From: Anaeromonas frigoriresistens
GTDB lineage: Bacteria > Bacillota > Clostridia > Tissierellales > SIT17
Length of the DNA: 64,000 nucleotides
NCBI RefSeq assembly: GCF_016820655.1
Contig: NZ_WSFT01000029.1
Location: 1 to 64,000 of the forward strand
Reading direction: 5' to 3'
Positions 43,187 through 50,014 of this stretch are shown here, piece after piece. The notes under the pieces were generated by a model that saw only the letters and a list, made by a program, of their open reading frames with translations, was not told the origin of the DNA and did not search any database. Made by a program: the position numbers and the translations under genes. Each line of letters starts with the position of its first letter. The first letter of the stretch is position 1.

Positions 43187-43939
43187 ATGACTAAGAAAAT
43201 AGGAGGAATATGGAAAAAGAGGGAGAGAATTATAATGGGAGAGGTTTTAACATTACATACTTGGAATGAATCATACTTAAACAGCTTTAAAAATAAATGG
43301 GATTTATTTTTTATGAAATTAGTTACAAAGAGAGTATCTAGACTTCGAAGGATAAATAATGACTTACAAAATAATATTATGAGTTTCTGTGAAAAATCTA
43401 ATAATATTCATGGCCCAAATTTAATTAAAGTGAATAATGGTCTAGGAGAAATTTTAGCTGAATTAGAAAAAGAAGGAATTAAAGATATATACTTAGAATC
43501 AATAACTAATTTAGAAAATGTATTAGATGAAGTTCAAATGAATTTGCTAAAAGTTAAGAAAATGATTCATAAACCAATTTATAAAGATATAAAAGAAAAG
43601 AGATTGTCTAGTCTTATTAATCAAACAAACAGAAATATAAATATAATTTTAGAAATTAGAGATAAAATAGATAAAATAGATAATATTACTCATGATAAAC
43701 GCTTTCAGGTAGAAGTAAATAAGAAGTATAATAAAAATAAAAAAATACTATTAGCTCTAAGTTTTAGCTTTCTTATTATTAGTTTCTTTAACTTTGATTT
43801 CTTACCGGCAATTATATCTATTGGCACCTCTTTAATGTGTTTTATAGCTTATATAGGTATTTATGTTAATAGAAGTTATATATGTAAAGAGCTTATGAAT
43901 ACCTTTAACAATGATTTATGTCAGGATACTAGGGGTTGA
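43187..43939 (+). CDS. Unknown prophage membrane protein with helical cytoplasmic domain
   Basis: 250 residues from ATG 43187, with AGAAGGTG upstream. Residues 20-180 are helical and charged (SRLRRINNDLQNNIMSF, NLENVLDEVQMNLLKVKKMI); two hydrophobic helices near the C-terminus (ILLALSFSFLIISFF and IISIGTSLMCFIAYIGIYV). No family recognised. It overlaps the frame of the next membrane gene and sits beyond the lysis genes, where lysogenic-conversion genes often lie. Confidence 0.6.
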   Translation: MTKKIGGIWKKRERIIMGEVLTLHTWNESYLNSFKNKWDLFFMKLVTKRVSRLRRINNDLQNNIMSFCEKSNNIHGPNLIKVNNGLGEILAELEKEGIKDIYLESITNLENVLDEVQMNLLKVKKMIHKPIYKDIKEKRLSSLINQTNRNINIILEIRDKIDKIDNITHDKRFQVEVNKKYNKNKKILLALSFSFLIISFFNFDFLPAIISIGTSLMCFIAYIGIYVNRSYICKELMNTFNNDLCQDTRG

Positions 43940-43944
43940 TTTTT

Positions 43945-44316
43945 GTGACTGAAGAATCTAAGGATAACTCTCAAACACAAGGTAAGATTAACGCTTTTTT
44001 TGGAGGAACAGGAGATTTAATAAATCATACAGGGGATTATGCACAAAAGACTAATGCTACCTCTATAATGAGCTTTAGTATGTATATATTTTTAATATAT
44101 GCTGTTCTAATATGTGCACTTGCCCTTATACCAGGAGACAATCTACCTAAATATGTAGCTATGGGAATTGTATCGGTAGTATTGTTAATTATATTTATAA
44201 TGAATTTGAGCCATCATAAACAAACTTATATACTTGAGCATAGACGGGAGAAGAAACTAAAAGAAAAAGAATCCTCTGTTTTAGTTAATAAGAATATTTT
44301 AGCGGAAATTGATTAA
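43945..44316 (+). CDS. Unknown small prophage membrane protein
   Basis: 123 residues from GTG 43945, with AGGGG upstream; TTG 43936 is possible. Cytosolic-like N-terminus (TEESKDNSQTQGKINAFFGGTGDLINHTGDYAQKT), two membrane helices (about 45-95) and a basic tail. Paired with the preceding gene, so the two may form one membrane complex. No family recognised. Confidence 0.6.
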   Translation: MTEESKDNSQTQGKINAFFGGTGDLINHTGDYAQKTNATSIMSFSMYIFLIYAVLICALALIPGDNLPKYVAMGIVSVVLLIIFIMNLSHHKQTYILEHRREKKLKEKESSVLVNKNILAEID

Positions 44317-44341
44317 TATGGTTATCAAAGTAAAGAAATGA

Positions 44342-44367
44342 ACCAAGTTAAAACTTGGTCTTTTTTT
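44342..44367 (+). terminator. Terminator after the membrane-protein pair
   Basis: ACCAAGTT/AACTTGGT stem with a two-base gap as loop core, then C and T7. Confidence 0.8.
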
Positions 44368-44372
44368 ATGTC

Positions 44373-44401
44373 TTTACACCGAACGTTTGTTCTGATATAA
44401 T
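44373..44401 (+). promoter_or_regulatory. SOS promoter with LexA (DinR) box
   Basis: TTTACA (44373-44378), 17-bp spacer, extended -10 TGATATAAT (TATAAT 44396-44401). The spacer contains CGAACGTTTGTTC (44380-44392), matching the Gram-positive LexA box core GAACnnnnGTTC. A second half-site, ATGTTCGG, follows at about 44415. The operon at 44432-45171 should be induced by DNA damage. Confidence 0.8.
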
Positions 44402-44431
44402 TTAATAAAAATATATGTTCGGGGTGATATT

Positions 44432-44671
44432 ATGGTTGATCATGAATTAAAGTATTCTCTTCAAAATCATAAAATAATTTCTATTATGTATATGAAAGGA
44501 TTAGAGATAACACAAAGAAGAATACAGGTATTAAAAATAGATAAAGGTATTATTAAAGCTTTAGATATAGATAAACAAGCTATAAGAACTTTCAAAAAAG
44601 AAAATATATTAGCAGCAATGAACATGACTATAATTAATGAAAGTAGAAGTGGAAAACATGAGAGTTATTAA
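44432..44671 (+). CDS. Short WYL-like protein of an SOS cassette
   Basis: 79 residues. ITQRRIQVLKIDKGIIKALDIDKQAIRTFKKENILAA matches the compact WYL-like proteins encoded beside Y-family polymerases (UvrX/DinB) in Firmicutes SOS cassettes. WYL domains sense ligands or nucleic acids. First gene under the LexA-box promoter. Here the polymerase gene is missing. Confidence 0.7.
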   Translation: MVDHELKYSLQNHKIISIMYMKGLEITQRRIQVLKIDKGIIKALDIDKQAIRTFKKENILAAMNMTIINESRSGKHESY

Positions 44672-44918
44672 TAAATCAGTTGATATGATTGCTATATTTA
44701 ATAAAGATGGAACTATCCGGCCATGGAAATTTAAGTTTGATAATGGAGATGAAGAGATCAAAATCAAAGTAGATACTCTTCAATTTTCAGATAAGATTAA
44801 ACATTGTGGTCGGATTATACATACATATAGATGTCAGTCAAATATTAATAATACACTAAGAGTTTATGAATTACATTACATAGGAGATAAAATGGAATGG
44901 TATTTATACAAGATATAG
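44658..44918 (+). CDS. Companion protein of the WYL-like SOS gene
   Basis: 86 residues from ATG 44658 (ATG 44637 also possible). RVINKSVDMIAIFNKDGTIRPWKFKFDN and IHTYRCQSNINNTLRVYELHYIGDKMEWYLYKI match the small beta-rich protein that usually follows the short WYL protein in polymerase cassettes. Overlaps it by 14 bp, so they are translated together. Function unknown. Confidence 0.65.
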   Translation: MRVINKSVDMIAIFNKDGTIRPWKFKFDNGDEEIKIKVDTLQFSDKIKHCGRIIHTYRCQSNINNTLRVYELHYIGDKMEWYLYKI

Positions 44919-44931
44919 AGGGGGATAAATT

Positions 44932-45171
44932 ATGCTTACTAAAAAACAATTAGTAGTATTAAAAGGGATAGATGATCTAATAAAAGAAAATAAATATAGT
45001 CCTACTGTTAGGGAAATTGGAGAAAAGGTTGGATTAAAGTCTTCAAGTTCAGTTCATACTTATATTAAGAAATTAGAAGAAAAAGGGTGTCTTAGTAAGG
45101 TAGAAGCTTCAGGGAGATCACTTGTGATTACTGAAAGAGGACAAATGGCATTGAAGTTAATCAATAATTAA
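44932..45171 (+). CDS. LexA DNA-binding-domain protein lacking the peptidase domain
   Basis: 79 residues covering only the LexA winged helix: LTKKQLVVLKGIDDLIKENKYSPTVREIGEKVG then LKSSSSVHTYIKKLEEKGCLSK, closely like the first 70 residues of LexA. The Ala-Gly cleavage site and the Ser-Lys peptidase domain are absent, so RecA cannot trigger self-cleavage. It is third in an operon controlled by a LexA box. It could repress that box constitutively, compete with host LexA, or act as an autoregulator. Confidence 0.82.
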   Translation: MLTKKQLVVLKGIDDLIKENKYSPTVREIGEKVGLKSSSSVHTYIKKLEEKGCLSKVEASGRSLVITERGQMALKLINN

Positions 45172-45173
45172 AC

Positions 45174-45196
45174 CAGGATATTAATCCTGCTCTTTT
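45174..45196 (+). terminator. Short terminator of the SOS cassette
   Basis: CAGGAT/ATCCTG stem, then CTCTTTTATT. The following 170 bp to the next gene hold no gene. A near-palindrome TTTCAAATTGAAA at 45256-45268 could be an operator. Confidence 0.55.
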
Positions 45197-45366
45197 ATTA
45201 ATAGAATTATATAATAAATTCTAGATAATTTAGAAAATTAAAAGGGAAAATCAAGTTTCAAATTGAAATTAATATGTAACTCTATAAAAGATATTAAGAT
45301 ACTAACTTTTTCAATAAGTAAAATATATAACTGACAAGTTAACTATATTTTTAGGAGGAGTCTGAT

Positions 45367-46410
45367 TTGAAAGAAATAAAAAATTACATAGATAAAACTA
45401 TAAGGTCAGGTAATAAGCCAAATCTAAAGATGTTTATTTATTTGATAAGTCTGACTGAGACTTTTGAAGAAGTATTAGATATTGCTGAATATTTACAGTC
45501 ATTGGGTTTTACATTAGGAAAAAAAAAATATAACTGGATGTTGGCATTAGTAGAATCATACGATGATGCTAAAACAATAATCTCAGCCATGAAGAAAAAG
45601 AGGGTGAATATAGATATAGAAAACTACTTGAATTTTGTGAATACTGCTGAAAATAGTTTTCAGGTTAGACAAATTATTAATGATATGGAAATAAACAATA
45701 TAGAAACCGTTCCGGCAATATACGCTAGATTACTATGGGTACAAGACTCATATGATAATGCAAGAAAGATTTTAGATGAAGTAAAACAAAGTGGATTAGA
45801 GCCCTTCATTATGTATTATATCTTATTAAGTACCGCACAGTGTGAAAATGAAGTGAGAGAAGTAATTGATGATCTGAAAATGATAGGAAGAGAATTTGAT
45901 ATTGAAGATTATTATAGATTTGCATATAAAAACAGACGAGACATTGTAAAGTTAACGAGAGAGAGTTTAAGGAGAAATTATAAACCAAGTAATTATGAAG
46001 ATTTATATGAATATAAAAAACAGGACAAGTTATCAAAAAAAAGACAACAAATAATAAATGTTACAAGACGTGATTATGTTATCGTAAATTATTTAAAAGA
46101 GATATATAATAATTCGTGTCAAGTGTGTGGAATTAAACTTAGTCTAGGAAATGATATCTATTACTCAGAAGTGCATCATATTAAACCACTGTCATGTAAT
46201 GGCCCTGATATTCTTGAAAATATGTTAGTTCTTTGCCCGAATCATCATAAGCTATTTGATAGAGGGGCAATAACTATTAATATAGAGAATAAAAAGGTTA
46301 TTCATATTGATGCTAAAAACAACATAAATACATTAAGCTTGACTTTGAAACATAAGGTTGATAAAAGTTATGTTAATTATCATAATTATAATATACTAAT
46401 AAAAGTGTGA
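45367..46410 (+). CDS. PPR-like 32-residue helical-repeat protein fused to an HNH endonuclease
   Basis: 347 residues from TTG 45367, after TTTAGGAGGAG. Residues about 18-185 form five or more helix-turn-helix repeats with an exact 32-residue period: aromatic positions F23, Y55, Y87, Y119, Y151, Y183; small positions V36, A68, V100, A132; turn positions 47, 79, 111, 143, 175. The pattern (Y-x-x-L-L, A-x-x-I/L, D/E-x-x, G-x-x-P) resembles pentatricopeptide repeats, but the unit is 3 residues shorter. Residues about 245-300 are an McrA-type HNH: Cys251, Cys254, EVHHIKP (His270/271), Cys290 and His293/294. I infer a nuclease steered by a nucleic-acid- or protein-binding superhelix; defence is likely. 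No known family was recognised for the fusion. Confidence 0.72.
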   Translation: MKEIKNYIDKTIRSGNKPNLKMFIYLISLTETFEEVLDIAEYLQSLGFTLGKKKYNWMLALVESYDDAKTIISAMKKKRVNIDIENYLNFVNTAENSFQVRQIINDMEINNIETVPAIYARLLWVQDSYDNARKILDEVKQSGLEPFIMYYILLSTAQCENEVREVIDDLKMIGREFDIEDYYRFAYKNRRDIVKLTRESLRRNYKPSNYEDLYEYKKQDKLSKKRQQIINVTRRDYVIVNYLKEIYNNSCQVCGIKLSLGNDIYYSEVHHIKPLSCNGPDILENMLVLCPNHHKLFDRGAITINIENKKVIHIDAKNNINTLSLTLKHKVDKSYVNYHNYNILIKV

Positions 46411-46483
46411 ATCATATAAAAATCAAAGGGAAAACCAACTATCTGTCTTATACATATAATAATACATAAAATGGAGGGATATT

Positions 46484-46684
46484 ATGGGGGTAAAAAACAG
46501 ATTAGAAGAGATAAGGTTACAAAAGGGATATAAGTTCCAGAAAGATTTTGCTGAGTTTTTGGAGTTAAGTCAATACCAATATAACCGATATGAAAGAAAT
46601 GAAAGGCAACCTTCCTTAGAAATTTTATTAAAGATATCAGATAAATTAAATATGGATATAAAAGATATTGTATACCTAGATTAA
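46484..46684 (+). CDS. XRE-family HTH regulator
   Basis: 66 residues: NRLEEIRLQKGYKFQKDFAEFLELSQYQYNRYERNERQPSLEILLKIS is a complete Cro/CI-type helix-turn-helix. GGAGGGATATT upstream. It stands before a control region with 19-bp direct repeats and the FtsK/replication-relaxation genes, which it probably regulates. Confidence 0.85.
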   Translation: MGVKNRLEEIRLQKGYKFQKDFAEFLELSQYQYNRYERNERQPSLEILLKISDKLNMDIKDIVYLD

Positions 46685-46699
46685 TCTAGGTATTTTTTT
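46673..46699 (+). terminator. Terminator overlapping the HTH gene end
   Basis: TACCTAGATTAATCTAGGTA is a perfect palindrome followed by T7. It starts inside the last codons of the gene. Confidence 0.85.
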
Positions 46700-46752
46700 A
46701 TTATTTTTTTTAGGACAGGCAATAAATAAACCACTTAGGCATATATATAAAC

Positions 46753-46795
46753 TATACGTTAGGGTATTCGTTATATTATACGTTACTCTATTCGT
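46753..46795. repeat. Two 19-bp direct repeats, 24-bp period, upstream of FtsK/replication-relaxation genes
   Basis: TATACGTTAGGGTATTCGT (46753-46771) and TATACGTTACTCTATTCGT (46777-46795) differ only in three central bases; a related ACGTAT follows at about 46801. Each unit is roughly symmetrical (ACG at one end, CGT at the other), so it may be an operator for the HTH protein or an iteron. Confidence 0.6.
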
Positions 46796-46871
46796 ACAGA
46801 ACGTATGAAAATATAGCTATATAACTTATGTTAAGGTTGTACATTTGAATTATATAAGAGGGAGGATGTAT

Positions 46872-47704
46872 ATGAAGAAGGAGAAGGGTGGATTATTTGA
46901 AATAGGAATGAGTTCAGTGGTTATACATTAAATGGATTACAATTATTAGATCTAGTAAAAGGGGTACATTTATTAATTGCTGGTGAGACTGGATCAGGGA
47001 AGTCTACATTACTAAGAAGTATAATCACCAACCTAATACTAAATGGAAAGTACAATAGATATGAATTACATCTAATCGATTTAAAAAATGGAGCTGAATT
47101 TAATGTATTTAGGAAGAGTAAATATGTAAAATCTTTCTCTAGGACTATAGAGGATGCTGAAAAGATACTAAATAAATTAATTATAGAAGTTGATGATCGT
47201 TATGATAAGTTCTTTAAAAATGATTGTGTAGATATCCAGGAATATAATAAGAAATACAGATCTAAAATGAAATATAAGATTATAATTATTGATGAATTTG
47301 CAGATTTACAAAATGAAAAAGATAGTATACAGATATTAGAGACTCTTGCAGCTAAGGCTAGAGCATGTGGAATACATTTAATTATTTCCACTCAAAGACC
47401 AGATGCTAAAGTTCTAAATGGAAGAATAAAAGCTAATGTACCTTCAGTTATTGGATTAAAAACTATGAATGAAATAAACAGTAGAATAATAATAGATCAT
47501 TCGGGACTGGAAGAATTAAAAGGTATGGGCCATGGGATATATAAATTTGATAAGGAGATAGAATTCCAAAGTATGAATATCTCCTCAGGAACTGCTAGAG
47601 ATTTAATTAAGCATACATATATTAATAAAAAGGAAGAAAATAAACCTAAAAATACTGGGGAATTGCCTAAAGATTTCACTATAGGTGATTTCAATGGTAA
47701 CTGA
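46872..47704 (+). pseudogene. FtsK/SpoIIIE-like DNA translocase, frameshifted near its 5' end
   Basis: ATG 46872 has a perfect ribosome site (GGGAGGATGTAT) and begins MKKEKGGLFEIG, but the frame stops at the TAA near 46930. In the neighbouring frame the protein continues without a start codon: NEFSGYTLNGLQLL, Walker A LIAGETGSGKSTLLRS, LIDLKNGAEF, then Walker B YKIIIIDEFADLQ, STQRPDAKVLNG and the stop at 47704. One missing base at about 46910 explains both. A downstream ATG at 47267 would give 145 residues without Walker A. Either a real loss or a sequencing error. FtsK-like ATPases beside replication-relaxation genes occur on plasmids and integrative elements. Confidence 0.78.
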
Positions 47705-48248
47705 TAGAGATAGAAAAGTTATAGAATTTATTGAAAAATTTAATGTAGCCACAACAAATATAGTAGCTGAATTATTTTACCCCTCTCTAAGAGTAGCTCA
47801 AAATAGATTAAAGAGGTTAACAGAAGATAAGGTTCTTAAAAGAGATAGAGATCACTTTACTAATCAATATCTCTATTATTTAAAGAAACCTAAACAACTG
47901 AATCACTGTCTATTATTAGTTGAGTTTTATCAAAAGGTTAGTAAATATGTAGATATAGAATATTATGATAAGGAAGTTACTATAGAAAATTTAAGAGCAG
48001 ATGGATTGATGATCTATAGGTATAGGAGTAAAAAATATATAGCATTTATAGAAGTACAAATATCTAATATTCCAGTAGATATAGATAAGTATAGGAAATT
48101 ATATCTATCTGAGAAATATAAAAAGTACTTCCCTGTATTTCCTAAATTAATAGTGATAAGTAATAAAAAGATGCCTGATAATCAGGATTTTAAAATAATA
48201 AAAATATCAGAGGATCTTAATAATATCCAGGATATAATTCCTTCATAG
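47694..48248 (+). CDS. Replication-relaxation family protein
   Basis: 184 residues from ATG 47694 (GTG 47685 possible), overlapping the FtsK-like gene. N-terminal winged helix (TDRDRKVIEFIEKFNVATTNIVAELFYPSLRVAQNRLKRL), then a nuclease-like fold with ADGLMIYRYRSKKYIAFIEVQISN. Replic_Relax proteins were named from plasmid replication in Gram-positives. Last gene before attR. Confidence 0.8.
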   Translation: MVTDRDRKVIEFIEKFNVATTNIVAELFYPSLRVAQNRLKRLTEDKVLKRDRDHFTNQYLYYLKKPKQLNHCLLLVEFYQKVSKYVDIEYYDKEVTIENLRADGLMIYRYRSKKYIAFIEVQISNIPVDIDKYRKLYLSEKYKKYFPVFPKLIVISNKKMPDNQDFKIIKISEDLNNIQDIIPS

Positions 48249-48255
48249 TCTCTAT

Positions 48256-48296
48256 TGATAACCTATATGTACATATTCCTCTGTACCTATGTCAGT
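48256..48296. other. Right attachment site (phage/cotJC junction)
   Basis: Phage arm TGATAACCTATATGT (48256-48270), then TTCCTCTG (48276-48283) and host cotJC sequence on the minus strand (codons for LTDIGTEE). The arm TGATAACCTATATGT is the inverted partner (13 of 15) of the left-end phage arm, read TGATAACCTTTACGT on the minus strand at 12653-12667. Confidence 0.82.
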
Positions 48297-48361
48297 GAGG
48301 ATACCCTTAGCTTGAACCATTGTCAGTAGTTTCTACTTATTATCCTAGATTCATTTAGTAA
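48278..48361 (-). pseudogene. cotJC: cotJC 5' remnant, decayed
   Basis: On the minus strand the frame reads LTMVQAKGILTDIGTEE up to the attachment site, the conserved segment of CotJC just before ELAHWE. Further upstream, SRIISRNY aligns with the usual (M/L)RYLSQRY, but only after a frameshift between TAC and ACA (2 extra bases). Beyond about 48361 no CotJC similarity is visible, and the expected cotJA/cotJB genes are absent. So the host 5' half is truncated and cannot be restored by prophage excision alone. Confidence 0.75.
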
Positions 48362-48484
48362 TGATATGTAGAATAATTAGAAAAAAGTGAAAAAGTCAAT
48401 TTAATTATTATAAAAGGGTATATTATAGATTAAGAAGATTGATAGTATTAATTAAATACAATTTTGAAAAAAGGAGTAGATAGA

Positions 48485-49648
48485 ATGTTGAATTTTAATT
48501 ATTCAATCCCTACAAAAGTATTTTTTGGGAAAAATAAAATAGAATTGTTAGCAGATAATATTAAACAGTATGGTAATAAGGTCTTATTAGTTTATGGTGG
48601 AGGTAGTATAAAAAAAAGTGGATTATATGAGGAAGTTATAGAGAGTTTGAATAAAAATAAAATAGAATCGTGGGAATTATCAGGTGTAAAGCCTAATCCA
48701 AGGATATCAAGTGTAAGAAAAGGAATTGAAATATGTCGTGAGAATAAAATAGATTTAGTTTTGGCTGTAGGTGGTGGAAGTGTAATTGATTGTTCGAAGA
48801 TTATAGCAGCAGGATATTATTATGATAATGACCCATGGGATATTGTGGTTGATCCAAGGAAAATAGGTAAAGCTCTTCCAATTGCAACAATACTTACATT
48901 AGCCGCTACTGGTTCTGAGATGGATGCAGGGGCAGTAATTACAAATCCTGAAACTAGTGAAAAATTAGGCACTGGTCACCCAAATATAGCTCCTAAGTTT
49001 TCTATATTAGATCCTACCTATACATTTACTGTTCCTAAAGAACAAACAGCAGCAGGAACAGTAGATATAATGAGTCATGTGTTCGAAGTATATTTTAGTA
49101 ATACAAAGGAAGCTTATCTACAAAATAGAATGGCAGAGGCAGTTCTTAAAACTTGTATAAATTATGGTAAAAGAGCCATGGATGAACCTAATGATTATGA
49201 AGCAAGAGCTAATTTGATGTGGGCTGGAAGTCTTGCTATAAATGGTCTTTTAGGTTATGGTAAGGAAACTGAGTGGAGTGCCCATGAGATAGAACATGAG
49301 CTAAGTGCTTATTATGATATTACCCATGGAGTTGGACTGGCGATTTTATTCCCTTATTGGATGGAATATGCTTTAAACGATGATACGGTAGATAAATTTG
49401 TAGAGTATGGAGTGAATGTATGGGATATAGATTCAGATAATGATAAATATGAAATTGCTAAAAGTTCTATTAATAAAACAAGAGAATATTTCAATTCTCT
49501 GGGTATGCCTTCTAGATTAGAAGAAGTTGGAATTGGAGAAGAAAAGTTAGAACAGATGGCTAAAGGAGCTACTTCAAGAGGAACCCTTGGAAGATTTAAA
49601 CCTTTAGAAGCAGAAGATGTGCTAAGTATATATAAATCAGCACTTTAA
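48485..49648 (+). CDS. Iron-containing alcohol dehydrogenase (butanol-dehydrogenase-like)
   Basis: 387 residues from ATG 48485, with AAAGGAG upstream (a TTG 21 bases earlier is less likely). Rossmann part with LLVYGGGSIKKSG and LAVGGGSVIDCSK; metal domain with Asp/His ligands in TVDIMSHVFEVYF, SAHEIEHELSAYYDITHGVGLAILFPYWMEY. Closest in layout to YqhD/BdhA, NAD(P)H-dependent reduction of aldehydes to alcohols. Lies immediately right of the prophage; a perfect terminator follows. Confidence 0.92.
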   Translation: MLNFNYSIPTKVFFGKNKIELLADNIKQYGNKVLLVYGGGSIKKSGLYEEVIESLNKNKIESWELSGVKPNPRISSVRKGIEICRENKIDLVLAVGGGSVIDCSKIIAAGYYYDNDPWDIVVDPRKIGKALPIATILTLAATGSEMDAGAVITNPETSEKLGTGHPNIAPKFSILDPTYTFTVPKEQTAAGTVDIMSHVFEVYFSNTKEAYLQNRMAEAVLKTCINYGKRAMDEPNDYEARANLMWAGSLAINGLLGYGKETEWSAHEIEHELSAYYDITHGVGLAILFPYWMEYALNDDTVDKFVEYGVNVWDIDSDNDKYEIAKSSINKTREYFNSLGMPSRLEEVGIGEEKLEQMAKGATSRGTLGRFKPLEAEDVLSIYKSAL

Positions 49649-49667
49649 TTTTATAATATATTCACTG

Positions 49668-49695
49668 AAGCTAGGAAATGATCCTAGCTTTTTTA
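49668..49695 (+). terminator. Terminator of the alcohol dehydrogenase gene
   Basis: AAGCTAGGA/TCCTAGCTT stem, AATGA loop, T6. Confidence 0.9.
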
Positions 49696-49779
49696 AAAAT
49701 TAACTTTTAATGAGATATGATATATAATATAAATATAATAGATTAATTTTTATATATTAAAATAAAGGAGATACTCCAA

Positions 49780-49959
49780 ATGAAAAAATGGATAATTTAT
49801 CTTATACTCATACTATTATATATTTTAATAACATTTTTCGGATTAGGACCTGTACTTTTAGCTGATGGATCAATGAATGAAAGAATTATTACTTTATTAA
49901 TAGTTATTGGTCTGTATGCAGTAGTAACAGTTGTATTTCGTAAGATAATAGATAAATAA
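49780..49959 (+). CDS. Small two-helix membrane protein
   Basis: 59 residues with two hydrophobic segments (WIIYLILILLYILITFFGLG and IITLLIVIGLYAVVTVVF) joined by GPVLLADGSMNER, which looks conserved among Firmicutes small membrane proteins. AAAGGAG upstream with a long spacing. Function unknown. Confidence 0.65.
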   Translation: MKKWIIYLILILLYILITFFGLGPVLLADGSMNERIITLLIVIGLYAVVTVVFRKIIDK

Positions 49960-50014
49960 GATATTAATACTTGATATAATAGTACTATAGATTATATTTA
50001 AGGAGGTATATTAA

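Larger units (their letters stand above)
12645..48277. mobile_element. Temperate siphovirus-type prophage inserted in cotJC, about 35.6 kb
   Basis: Boundaries come from the split cotJC gene and from the terminal inverted arms AGGTTATCA (12659-12667) and TGATAACCT (48256-48264). Content and order are those of a complete lambdoid Gram-positive phage: serine integrase and ImmA/repressor leftward; early, replication, packaging, head, tail, lysis and accessory genes rightward. All head and tail genes look intact. The one damaged gene seen is the FtsK-like gene near the right end. Insertion in a sporulation gene recalls skin-type elements, but the host 5' half has decayed (see findings). Confidence 0.92.

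Noticed and set aside
12645-48277. tRNA or tmRNA attachment site for the prophage
   Set aside because: No tRNA-like sequence at either end; the junctions lie in cotJC and the integrase is a serine recombinase.
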